DNA from: Acholeplasmataceae bacterium
Lineage (GTDB): Bacteria; Bacillota_I; Bacilli_A; Acholeplasmatales; Acholeplasmataceae
Length of the DNA stretch: 11,781 nt
Direction: 5' to 3'
NCBI GenBank assembly: GCA_012520715.1
Contig: JAAYNT010000049.1
Coordinates: forward strand, 1-11,781
Shown here: one piece after another, positions 1-5,909 of the stretch
Position numbering within the stretch: the stretch's first letter is position 1
Layout: each line of letters opens with the position of its first letter
The notes under the pieces: generated by a model
Databases searched by the model: none
What the model was told of the DNA's origin: nothing
Seen by the model: the letters and a program-made list of their open reading frames with translations, nothing else
Translations under genes and position numbers: made by a program

Positions 1-1344
1 GAAGTTGACAGCTTGCATGGTATTTTTAAAGATAAAAATGTTGTCTATATTCAACTTGAGACATTTAATTCATATTTAGTTGATGGAACATCAAGTTTAA
101 TTGAAAGTCTTAACTTAATGCCAAATTGGCATAAGTTAGTAAATGAATCTTATTATTTTGAGAACTTTTATACTACGGTTGGACTTGGAAACTCAAGTGA
201 TGCTGAAATAACTGGTATGACTGGACTTTATCCGGTTGGTAATAGATTAAATTTCTGGCAGTTTGGAAATAGTGAATACTATCATAAAGTTAGTTTATAT
301 GAAAAATTATTAAACTCTCCTTATGCAAAACCAATTGATTTTAAACTTAATCCGCTTCCTGTTGTTTTAGATAATTATTACTCAGCTTCATATCACGGTG
401 ATAATAGATTTTTCTATAACCGTGAAAATGTTCACCCTGGTATGTTCAAATTTGATGAGTATTTTCATTACTCAAGAAAAGATGGCAAGCCAATGGCTGG
501 TGTAGTAAATGCAACCGATGCATTTCCTAACAACTTAGAAAGACTTCCTGGAAGTCCTTGGGTTGGTGAAAAAGATCTTTTCGAATGGGTTAAGATAAAA
601 GCTAAAGAAAAACAAGTTGCTGGTGAAAAATATTTTATGTATCCAATTACAATTCACGCACATACTCCGTTTTTCTATAATCCATATATTGATGAACCAG
701 CATTTACAAAAGATATGTTAAAAGTAACTACTTCTACTCTTGATTTTTTAAATTATTTAAAGTTTTACAATGATATCTTTGGTTATATTTTGGATATGGC
801 TAATGAATTAACAGATACAATATATGTATTATATACTGATCATGGTACCTCAATATCACCTAATGAGATTAGAACAATCGCTGAGGACCCTGATTTATCA
901 CCAATTGAAGTATGGCGTAAACTAAGCCAAGTGCCGGCTTTAATTTACGCACCAGATGACAACTCAACTGGTGAAGTAAAAGAGGGTTTAATTAAAGGTG
1001 TTCAACCAAAAGTTAGATCACAAGTTGATTTATATCGTACACTTCTAGAACTAATAGATAAAAGCGATACTAACTTCTACTACGGTGTTAATGGACTATC
1101 TGATGAGAAAACATTTGCTTTTTTAACTAGAACATCAATGATTATTACTGATGACTTCTCAGTTCAATTAAAGCAATACATTCCTAATAAAAAAATCGAT
1201 GAAAAATCAATATATTTTTATAACGATATTACATATGATTTAGATAAATTTATTAGTAATATTGTTGATTTCAAATATTATAATGATTTAATGATTAGTA
1301 ATAATTTACTACAAGAAATAAATCGAAAGAAAAAAGGACACTAA
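1..1344 (+). CDS. LtaS-like phosphoglycerol transferase / sulfatase-fold protein, 5' end missing
   Basis: The frame is open to the first base of the window, so this is the C-terminal catalytic part (447 residues) of a longer protein; the N-terminal membrane helices expected in this family lie outside. LtaS enzymes move glycerol phosphate from phosphatidylglycerol onto lipid-anchored chains outside the membrane. Counting from the window edge I see NVVYIQLE with the metal-ligand-type Glu at residue 20, GLGNSSDAE with the nucleophile position at residue 65, YHGDNRFFYNRE (His132, Tyr139, Arg141), AHTPF with His221, and YTDHG with Asp280-His281. These match the S. aureus LtaS landmarks E255, T300, H347, W354, R356, H416, D475 and H476 as I recall them, but Thr300 is replaced by Ser and Trp354 by Tyr. 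The fold is sure; LTA synthase versus another phosphoglycerol or phosphoethanolamine transferase is not. The stop codon lies in the loop of the terminator that follows. Confidence 0.85.
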   Translation, partial: EVDSLHGIFKDKNVVYIQLETFNSYLVDGTSSLIESLNLMPNWHKLVNESYYFENFYTTVGLGNSSDAEITGMTGLYPVGNRLNFWQFGNSEYYHKVSLYEKLLNSPYAKPIDFKLNPLPVVLDNYYSASYHGDNRFFYNRENVHPGMFKFDEYFHYSRKDGKPMAGVVNATDAFPNNLERLPGSPWVGEKDLFEWVKIKAKEKQVAGEKYFMYPITIHAHTPFFYNPYIDEPAFTKDMLKVTTSTLDFLNYLKFYNDIFGYILDMANELTDTIYVLYTDHGTSISPNEIRTIAEDPDLSPIEVWRKLSQVPALIYAPDDNSTGEVKEGLIKGVQPKVRSQVDLYRTLLELIDKSDTNFYYGVNGLSDEKTFAFLTRTSMIITDDFSVQLKQYIPNKKIDEKSIYFYNDITYDLDKFISNIVDFKYYNDLMISNNLLQEINRKKKGH

Positions 1345-1359
1345 CTCGTGTCCTTTTTT
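1330..1359. terminator. Bidirectional rho-independent terminator between ltaS-like gene and cspA
   Basis: Perfect 12-bp stem AAAAAAGGACAC / GTGTCCTTTTTT with a 6-base loop. The A-run and T-run flank the GC core on both sides, so it can stop transcripts from either direction: the LtaS-like gene (+), whose TAA stop at 1342-1344 sits in the loop, and cspA (-), whose stop lies 20 bases away. Confidence 0.92.
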
Positions 1360-1379
1360 GTAGATAGTAAATTATATTT

Positions 1380-1574
1380 TTAAAGTTTTACAACGTTCAC
1401 AGCTTGTGGGCCGCGTTCGCCGTCTTTAATTTCAAATTCGACTTGGTCGCCTTCAGCTAAAGTTTTGAATCCTTCTGATTGAATTTGTGAGAAGTGTACA
1501 AACACATCTTTTCCATCAGCAGTAATAAAACCAAAACCTTTTTCACTATCAAACCATTTTACAGTTCCTGTCAT
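1380..1574 (-). CDS. cspA: Cold shock protein, CspA/CspB family
   Basis: A 64-residue single cold-shock domain (OB fold), slightly shorter than the usual 65-70. It binds single-stranded RNA and DNA and acts as an RNA chaperone in the cytoplasm. Both nucleic-acid binding motifs are intact: RNP1 as KGFGFI (residues 12-17) and RNP2 as VFVHF (24-28), with the typical start MTGTVKWFD and Trp7. The start is fixed by AAGGAGAA 10 bases upstream. It is a single-gene unit with its own leader and promoter and ends at a shared bidirectional terminator. The family assignment is firm; which Csp paralogue it is and whether it is cold-induced cannot be told from sequence alone, so the symbol is generic. Confidence 0.97.
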   Translation of the reverse strand: MTGTVKWFDSEKGFGFITADGKDVFVHFSQIQSEGFKTLAEGDQVEFEIKDGERGPQAVNVVKL

Positions 1575-1584
1575 TAGTACTAAT

Positions 1585-1592
1585 TTCTCCTT
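1585..1592 (-). promoter_or_regulatory. Ribosome binding site of cspA
   Basis: AAGGAGAA, 10 bases before the ATG at 1574. The leader before it carries a small inverted repeat, AACGT-AGTTA-ACGTT (1606-1620), that could form a weak 5-bp hairpin upstream of the binding site. Confidence 0.85.
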
Positions 1593-1625
1593 CTTATAAA
1601 TCTAAAACGTTAACTACGTTCAAGT

Positions 1626-1657
1626 ATCATACTAGCACATTTTCAAGTTATATGCAA
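1626..1657 (-). promoter_or_regulatory. Possible cspA promoter
   Basis: On the minus strand TTGCAT (1652-1657) is followed after 17 bases by TAGTAT (1629-1634) preceded by an extended -10 TG; an overlapping alternative -10 is TATGAT (1626-1631). Either gives a leader of about 45-50 bases. The -35 match is weak, so the exact boxes are uncertain. Confidence 0.4.
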
Positions 1658-1666
1658 ATAGTAAGT

Positions 1667-1695
1667 GATAAATCGCCCTATTTAAGCGATTTATC
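1667..1695. repeat. Perfect 10-bp inverted repeat between divergent promoters
   Basis: GATAAATCGC, 9-base spacer, GCGATTTATC. It lies between the predicted cspA promoter (-) and the tRNA-Thr promoter (+). There is no T-run on either side, so it does not look like a terminator; it could be an operator or a protein-binding site. Confidence 0.7.
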
Positions 1696-1717
1696 CTATA
1701 TCTAATAGTTTTATAGT

Positions 1718-1746
1718 TTGAATTGCATCTAATTATTTGATACAAT
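1718..1746 (+). promoter_or_regulatory. Promoter of tRNA-Thr
   Basis: TTGAAT (1718-1723), a 17-base spacer, and TACAAT (1741-1746), a good sigma-A-type promoter. The expected start of transcription is near 1753, about 23 bases before the tRNA. Confidence 0.75.
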
Positions 1747-1749
1747 ATC

Positions 1750-1766
1750 ATTAGTTAATAACTAAT
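1750..1766. repeat. Palindrome at the tRNA-Thr transcription start
   Basis: ATTAGTTA-A-TAACTAAT, perfect 8-bp arms around one base, directly after the -10 box and covering the expected transcription start. It could be an operator, a leader hairpin of the precursor tRNA, or AT-rich chance. Confidence 0.5.
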
Positions 1767-1775
1767 TTGAATTTT

Positions 1776-1849
1776 GCCTTCATAGTTAAATGGTATAACG
1801 CAGCAATGGTAATGCTGAATTCCAAGTTCGATTCTCGGTGGAGGCACCA
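1776..1849 (+). tRNA. tRNA-Thr (anticodon GGT)
   Basis: A full cloverleaf can be drawn. The acceptor stem is GCCTTCA / TGGAGGC with discriminator A and encoded CCA; the D arm is GTTA/TAAC with GG in the loop; the anticodon stem is CAGCA/TGCTG with loop ATGGTAA, giving anticodon GGT (reads ACC and ACU); the variable loop has 4 bases; the T loop is TTCGATT. G1-C72 and C2-G71 agree with threonine identity. One irregularity is an A51-C63 mismatch in the T stem. It is a solitary tRNA unit with its own promoter and terminator, transcribed against its neighbours. Confidence 0.95.
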
Positions 1850-1856
1850 TAATAAT

Positions 1857-1881
1857 AAAGGCCTTTGACAGGCCTTTTTTT
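1857..1881. terminator. Terminator of tRNA-Thr, shared with the opposing M50-like gene
   Basis: AAAGGCCT, 5-base loop, AGGCCTTT followed by a run of T to 1881. It ends the plus-strand tRNA unit. The stop codon of the minus-strand gene (1880-1882) overlaps its T-run, and the A-rich side can serve as a weaker U-run for that transcript. Confidence 0.9.
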
Positions 1882-3046
1882 ATTCAATAATTTCGAAAAA
1901 TTTAATAATTGGAACCTTAATTCGTAGTTTAAGCGGGATTAAATCTAGTGGTGGTTCTGGATCTAGAACAGGTTTTAATATCCAGTTAAAACCTTCATAT
2001 TCATTTTTAGGATCAAGTAAAAATTCAGTGTTATCTTCTAAACCTAATAAATGATGTGCTCTTTTTATTTCATAATCAAGATGCTTTTTATCGATTTTAT
2101 CATTTGTATTTTTTTCTAGTCTGTTTAGCAAGTTAAAAGCTTCTTCTTTTTCACCTGAAATAAAATATAAATATAAAATCATAAATAAGGTAGTTATTCC
2201 TTCGTTAGACTGTTCTAACTTAAAATATGACATCTTAAATATTCTTTGTTCTATAATATAGTCTCGCTTTCCTTTTTTAAATAAAACATCGTCTATATAA
2301 TCAGTAACATAAGATAGGGTATCTAATGAAGTACCTAAATATCTAGTTTTTAAATAGTTTCTTTTATGTTGATCTAAATAAGCTTTACTTTCAAGTTGAG
2401 CTGGTTTATTGAAATTAAGATATGAATCAACTACTTGAAATTGGTAATCTTTATTATTAAGTACTCTTTCATAAGCAACAAAATCACCTGCTATTTGATC
2501 AGTTCCGGCACTTGATGCAATTATTACAAGTAGTGTTAATATTAATATTACAAAACTTGCAGTAATCGAAAGTGTAATAAAAGTCATACTAGATGAAAAT
2601 ATTAAGATTAATATAAATGCTAATACCCATAAAAAGCCAAATACAATTGATGCAATCGGAGCTGCAATTAGTGATTTAGCAATCTTTTTGGATAACTCTT
2701 CTAATTCTTCATCGCTTTTTACTGGTGGTAGTAGTGGTACTACTAACCCACCTAATAAAACAATTAATCTTGGATTTATTTTAATAGTGAAAAACTTCTT
2801 TTTTCTAATAAACATAAAAATTAATATATAAATAGCTTTTATTTTAATACCCAATATACTAAAAGCAATCGCGTGAGTTAACTCATGAATAGTTAAAGTT
2901 AATAAAATCGCTCCTATTACTACTAAAACGTGAGCCCACCACGGCGAATAAACATCACTATTATAAATTAGTGATGCCACTGTAATTCCTATTAATAATG
3001 CTATTAATAATAAAATAGTAATTTTAATATGTTTTAAGTATTTCAT
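1880..3046 (-). CDS. Membrane M50-like (site-2-protease type) metalloprotease with C-terminal soluble domain
   Basis: 388 residues. Helices are predicted near residues 9-27 and 38-53, then the zinc motif HELTH (54-58), a hydrophobic stretch near 70-80, a proline-rich hydrophobic region near 94-109, the AAPIAS motif (128-133) that resembles the conserved M50 AGPxxN/S segment, and helices near 131-150 and 156-177. SSAGTDQIAGD (178-188) may carry the third zinc ligand (Asp183 or Asp188). About 200 soluble residues follow, with a helical, TPR-like look near residues 285-310. M50 enzymes cut substrates inside or next to the membrane; the substrate here is unknown. The first ATG is supported by GAGAAGG eight bases upstream and overlaps the preceding acetyltransferase stop as ATGA, indicating translational coupling. 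Protease activity is likely but not certain because the third ligand is not canonical. Confidence 0.72.
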   Translation of the reverse strand: MKYLKHIKITILLLIALLIGITVASLIYNSDVYSPWWAHVLVVIGAILLTLTIHELTHAIAFSILGIKIKAIYILIFMFIRKKKFFTIKINPRLIVLLGGLVVPLLPPVKSDEELEELSKKIAKSLIAAPIASIVFGFLWVLAFILILIFSSSMTFITLSITASFVILILTLLVIIASSAGTDQIAGDFVAYERVLNNKDYQFQVVDSYLNFNKPAQLESKAYLDQHKRNYLKTRYLGTSLDTLSYVTDYIDDVLFKKGKRDYIIEQRIFKMSYFKLEQSNEGITTLFMILYLYFISGEKEEAFNLLNRLEKNTNDKIDKKHLDYEIKRAHHLLGLEDNTEFLLDPKNEYEGFNWILKPVLDPEPPLDLIPLKLRIKVPIIKFFEIIE

Positions 3047-3537
3047 TTTAATACCTTCTCATAAGCAAGTCTTTCTTGACCATCACTAAGATATATAATA
3101 CCACAGTATATAAATCCGTTTTTTTCTAACATTTTAATCATCGGTACATTTAACTTATGTGTATCAATTCGAATTGATGCAACATCAAAGTTTTTATGTA
3201 TATATTTAAAAAACCTAGCTGCAATACCTTTACCACGATATGAATTGTTAGTAGCTATAGTATGTACTGCCATATAATTATTAGTTGTAGTTAGCCAGCT
3301 GCCTTCATAAATATTATCATAGTCTTTTTCATAACTATGAAATGAAGCGCATGCTACTACTTCGTTATTACTCTCATATACATAAAGACGATTATTTTCT
3401 AAATCGTCATAAAAAGTATCCGCATTTGGATATCCACTTTGCCACTGCGGAGAGTTATATGATTTAATAAATGATTTAGCATCTTCATAAATACGTAGTA
3501 CACTACTTATATCTCTTAAATTTCCTTTTCTTATCAT
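3043..3537 (-). CDS. GNAT-family N-acetyltransferase
   Basis: 164 residues, the usual size of a single GNAT domain, which transfers acetyl from acetyl-CoA to an amine. Motif A is visible as YMAVHTIATNNSYRGKGIA (88-106) with the CoA pyrophosphate loop RGKGIA at 101-106, and motif B as NVPMIKMLEKNGF (130-142). The aromatic and acidic N-terminal half (residues 17-50) resembles uncharacterised small-molecule or RimI-like members; the substrate cannot be named. The ATG is preceded by GAGG at a 9-base distance. It is the first gene of a two-gene unit with the M50-like protease and ends in TGA, which shows UGA is a stop in this organism. Confidence 0.88.
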   Translation of the reverse strand: MIRKGNLRDISSVLRIYEDAKSFIKSYNSPQWQSGYPNADTFYDDLENNRLYVYESNNEVVACASFHSYEKDYDNIYEGSWLTTTNNYMAVHTIATNNSYRGKGIAARFFKYIHKNFDVASIRIDTHKLNVPMIKMLEKNGFIYCGIIYLSDGQERLAYEKVLK

Positions 3538-3549
3538 AAATTAAAACCT

Positions 3550-3577
3550 CATAGTTAATTATATCATAATAACTATG
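3550..3577. repeat. Operator-like inverted repeat around the -10 box
   Basis: CATAGTTA, 12-base spacer, TAACTATG; perfect 8-bp arms that flank the TATAAT box exactly. The position fits a dimeric repressor site, or a leader hairpin only if transcription starts further upstream. Confidence 0.55.
3558..3566 (-). promoter_or_regulatory. Extended -10 promoter of the acetyltransferase-protease unit
   Basis: On the minus strand TGA-TATAAT: a perfect -10 box (3558-3563) with the extended TG (3565-3566). No good -35 is visible at 17-18 bases upstream. The transcription start should fall near 3551, giving a very short leader that begins just before the GAGG ribosome binding site (3547-3550). Confidence 0.65.
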
Positions 3578-3610
3578 GGCTATCGAAAGTTGAGATATTT
3601 AAAAGAAGTA

Positions 3611-3636
3611 AAAAAAAGACTGCCACTCGGCAGTCT
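3611..3636 (-). terminator. Terminator of tRNA-Gly
   Basis: AGACTGCC-ACTC-GGCAGTCT (3617-3636) followed, in the minus-strand sense, by a T-run (complement of the A-run from 3611). It lies about 40 bases behind the CCA end of tRNA-Gly. Confidence 0.9.
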
Positions 3637-3677
3637 ATTTAATGAAAGTCAATGAAAACTCTCACATAATGTCTTAA

Positions 3678-3752
3678 TGGAGCGGACGAGGAGAATCGAA
3701 CTCCCATCTCATGCTTGGCAAGCACGTATAATAACCGTTATATTACGTCCAC
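3678..3752 (-). tRNA. tRNA-Gly (anticodon GCC)
   Basis: The cloverleaf reads GTGGACG / CGTCCGC acceptor with discriminator T and encoded CCA, anticodon stem CGTGC/GCATG with loop TTGCCAA (anticodon GCC, reads GGC and GGU), variable loop AGAT, T stem GGGAG/CTCCT and T loop TTCGATT. U73 is normal for bacterial tRNA-Gly. The D arm is unusually weak: three A-U pairs (10-25, 11-24, 12-23) and a T13-T22 mismatch in place of the common G10-C25. Own promoter and terminator flank it. Confidence 0.95.
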
Positions 3753-3770
3753 ATTTAATCATGCTTAAAT

Positions 3771-3799
3771 AGATTATCAAATTTATTATAAGTTGTCAA
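3771..3799 (-). promoter_or_regulatory. Promoter of tRNA-Gly
   Basis: A perfect minus-strand TTGACA (3794-3799) with either GATAAT (3773-3778, 15-base spacer) or TAATCT (3771-3776, 17-base spacer) as -10. The start would fall about 12-15 bases before the tRNA. Confidence 0.65.
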
Positions 3800-3823
3800 A
3801 TATTATATACTATTTAGATATTA

Positions 3824-3855
3824 AAAGAGCTTGCAAATGATTTTGCAAACTCTTT
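3824..3855 (-). terminator. Terminator of the membrane protein gene
   Basis: AAAGAG-C-TTGCAAA, 4-base loop, TTTGCAA-A-CTCTTT: a 13-bp stem with one C-A mismatch, 9 bases behind the stop at 3865, followed on the minus strand by TTTTAAT. The U-run is short and the symmetry is high, so it may also act on plus-strand transcripts. Confidence 0.75.
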
Positions 3856-3864
3856 ATTATTTTA

Positions 3865-4641
3865 TTATTCTAATGCTGGTTCTTTTTGTGGTTGTGGGAT
3901 ATCTTCGTGTTTCTCATGTCTTGAATGACGAATATGAACTATTAAGGCATAAATTCCATATGCTAATAATAAAATTCCAAGTACCCATTCTAGAACTAAT
4001 CCAAATGTAATTGTTGGTTTTGGTCCATTTCCAGTTGACTCGATTATTGTAATAATAATTGCAAATGGAACTCTAACAAATACACTAATAAATAGTAATT
4101 CTGCTGTCATTACTGCTAGTAGTAATAATGCTACAACTTCAGCTAATGAAGAAATTAACGCATTACTAAATGAATCAAATAAAATCAGATAAGCAAATAC
4201 TAAAATTGGACCTAAGAATGATAACCATTTAAATGGTGTAGATTCAAACTTAGTTTCTTTTGCTACAAAGACTAACATTACTATTAAACCAATTGCTAGT
4301 AAGAAAAATAATAAACCAAAGATAGTTCCTGCTTGTCCAAAATCCATTGAACCACCAGCTAAAGCAGTTCTAATAAAGCTACTTCCGTATGGAAGAGTGA
4401 TCTTTAAACTAGCAACTATAATTCCAACTAGTAATCTTCTTTCAACAACAGCAAATATTAATGCTCCAAATATTAGTAAAGCATAAACTAAATTACCAAT
4501 CCCATTGACAACAAATACTCCAGTTGGTGTTCCATAACGAGGACCACCAGCAAGAGCAACAACATAAGTAATTACATAAAGTAATCCAGCTAAGCCTACT
4601 AAAGCTGCTGAGATCTTTTCAAATAAACTAAATTCTTTCAT
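3865..4641 (-). CDS. Polytopic membrane protein of unknown function
   Basis: 258 residues, which I do not recognise. Hydrophobic stretches suggest six to eight helices: about 10-31, 42-66, 69-79, 104-127, 138-156, 162-185, 187-200 and 213-236. Charged positions include Glu67-Arg68-Arg69 after the second helix and Glu168, Glu181, Arg190 and Glu218 in or near helices. The tail (237-258) is cytoplasmic-looking and rich in His, Arg, Glu and Pro (HIRHSRHEKHE). There is no nucleotide-binding or transporter signature I can name. AAAGGAAAG six bases before the ATG supports the start. It appears to be a single-gene unit with its own promoter and terminator, downstream of the fumarase-dehydrogenase unit. 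Confidence 0.75.
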   Translation of the reverse strand: MKEFSLFEKISAALVGLAGLLYVITYVVALAGGPRYGTPTGVFVVNGIGNLVYALLIFGALIFAVVERRLLVGIIVASLKITLPYGSSFIRTALAGGSMDFGQAGTIFGLLFFLLAIGLIVMLVFVAKETKFESTPFKWLSFLGPILVFAYLILFDSFSNALISSLAEVVALLLLAVMTAELLFISVFVRVPFAIIITIIESTGNGPKPTITFGLVLEWVLGILLLAYGIYALIVHIRHSRHEKHEDIPQPQKEPALE

Positions 4642-4671
4642 TTAATCTTTCCTTTATAATTAGTATATATA

Positions 4672-4700
4672 ATACTATCACAACTGATATTAACTTCCAA
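4672..4700 (-). promoter_or_regulatory. Promoter of the membrane protein gene
   Basis: On the minus strand TTGGAA (4695-4700), a 17-base spacer, and TAGTAT (4672-4677) with an extended TG one base before it. It lies in the 87-base gap after adh, where no clear terminator is seen, so read-through from adh is also possible. Confidence 0.5.
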
Positions 4701-4728
4701 ATTATCTAAACATTATGTTAAAAACATC

Positions 4729-5907
4729 CTAAATGTGGGTTAATAAACACATTTTATAAATGTTTTTAGCATCTTCCATTGTTAGTTTTACAAAACTACC
4801 AAAGCTGCTTCCAACATTTATTTTTAGTTGTTTTAGTAAAATAGGGATGTCTTTTTCACTCGCACCAATTTCATTAAATGTGGTTGGCATGCCTATTTCC
4901 TGATAAAACTTAGTTAATTTATCAATACCTTTTTTAGCAATTTCTTTTTTGTCACTACCTTTGGTAATGCCAAAAACATTAACTGCTAACCTGTAGTATC
5001 TATCTACATCATGATCTAGTGTATATCTCATATAATTTGGAAACACTACTGCAAGTCCTGCACCATGACTAACATCGTATAAGGCTGATAGTTCATGTTC
5101 CATTCTATGACATGCCCAATCTCCTTGTCTTCCAACTCCTGAAATACCATTATGAGCAATTGTTGATGCCCAGGCAATATTAGCTCTTGCTTCATAATTA
5201 TTTGGTTCTTTTAAAATAACTCTTGCTGAATTAATAATTGCTACTAATACTGCTTCACACATTAAATCAGTTAACTCAACATTTTTAGTATTGGTTAAAT
5301 ATCTTTCAAAAATATGACTCATCATATCTACAATACCTGCAAATGTATGATATTTAGGAATTGTATAGTGCAACTCCGGATTAATAATTGCAAACTTAGG
5401 TCTAACTAAATCACTGTTAGTTCCCCTTTTTAAGCCTTTATCTACTTTAGTGATAACTGTTGAGTTACTTGCTTCGCTACCTGCTGCTGGAATTGTTAAA
5501 ATTACTCCAACAGGCAAAGCTTTTGTAGCTTTGGTGCCATCATATAAATTCCAAAAATCACCTTCATATAATGCTCCCATGGCAATTGCTTTGGCTGAGT
5601 CGATAACTGAGCCGCCACCAATAGCTAAGATAAAGTCAACTTGCTCTTTTCTTACAAGCTTAATTCCTTTATAAACTAAAGTATCTCTTGGATTAGGAAC
5701 AACTCCACCTAGTTCAACATAATAAATATTTTCATCATTTAATACTTTTATTACTTCATCATATAAACCACTTCTTTTAATAGAACCGCCGCCATAGTGA
5801 ACTAACACTTTGGTTGCTCCGTGTTTTTTAAGTAGTCTTCCTACTTCAAATTGAGTATCTTTACCAAACTCAAACTCAGTAGGACTATAAAAATTAAAAT
5901 TTAACAT
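4729..5907 (-). CDS. Iron-containing (type III) alcohol dehydrogenase, YqhD/BdhA type
   Basis: 392 residues, full length for the family, cytoplasmic. It reduces aldehydes to alcohols with NAD(P)H, the end step of fermentation or aldehyde detoxification. Metal ligands are all present at Asp194, His198, His267 and His281, the same numbering I recall for E. coli YqhD. The nucleotide fold shows GGGS at 39-42, the segment tied to NADPH preference in YqhD/BdhA enzymes, and the GGGSVIDSAKAIA segment at 97-109. The N-terminus MLNFNFYSPTEFEFG is typical. The gene starts 2 bases after the fumB stop, with AAGGGAA nine bases before its ATG, so it is the third gene of the fumA-fumB-adh unit. The physiological substrate is unknown. 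Confidence 0.93.
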   Translation of the reverse strand: MLNFNFYSPTEFEFGKDTQFEVGRLLKKHGATKVLVHYGGGSIKRSGLYDEVIKVLNDENIYYVELGGVVPNPRDTLVYKGIKLVRKEQVDFILAIGGGSVIDSAKAIAMGALYEGDFWNLYDGTKATKALPVGVILTIPAAGSEASNSTVITKVDKGLKRGTNSDLVRPKFAIINPELHYTIPKYHTFAGIVDMMSHIFERYLTNTKNVELTDLMCEAVLVAIINSARVILKEPNNYEARANIAWASTIAHNGISGVGRQGDWACHRMEHELSALYDVSHGAGLAVVFPNYMRYTLDHDVDRYYRLAVNVFGITKGSDKKEIAKKGIDKLTKFYQEIGMPTTFNEIGASEKDIPILLKQLKINVGSSFGSFVKLTMEDAKNIYKMCLLTHI

Positions 5908-5909
5908 TT

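Noticed and set aside
1575..1775. A small gene or riboswitch in the cspA-tRNA-Thr spacer
   Set aside because: No frame with a ribosome binding site and no recognised aptamer pattern; the stretch is accounted for by promoters and palindromes.
4715..4727. ATGTT-AAA-AACAT as a terminator of adh
   Set aside because: A five-base AT-rich stem with a three-base loop and no T-run on the minus strand is too weak to call.
5450..5674. 74-codon plus-strand open frame
   Set aside because: It lies wholly antisense to the alcohol dehydrogenase, which has complete catalytic motifs; no ribosome binding site or protein-family feature supports it.
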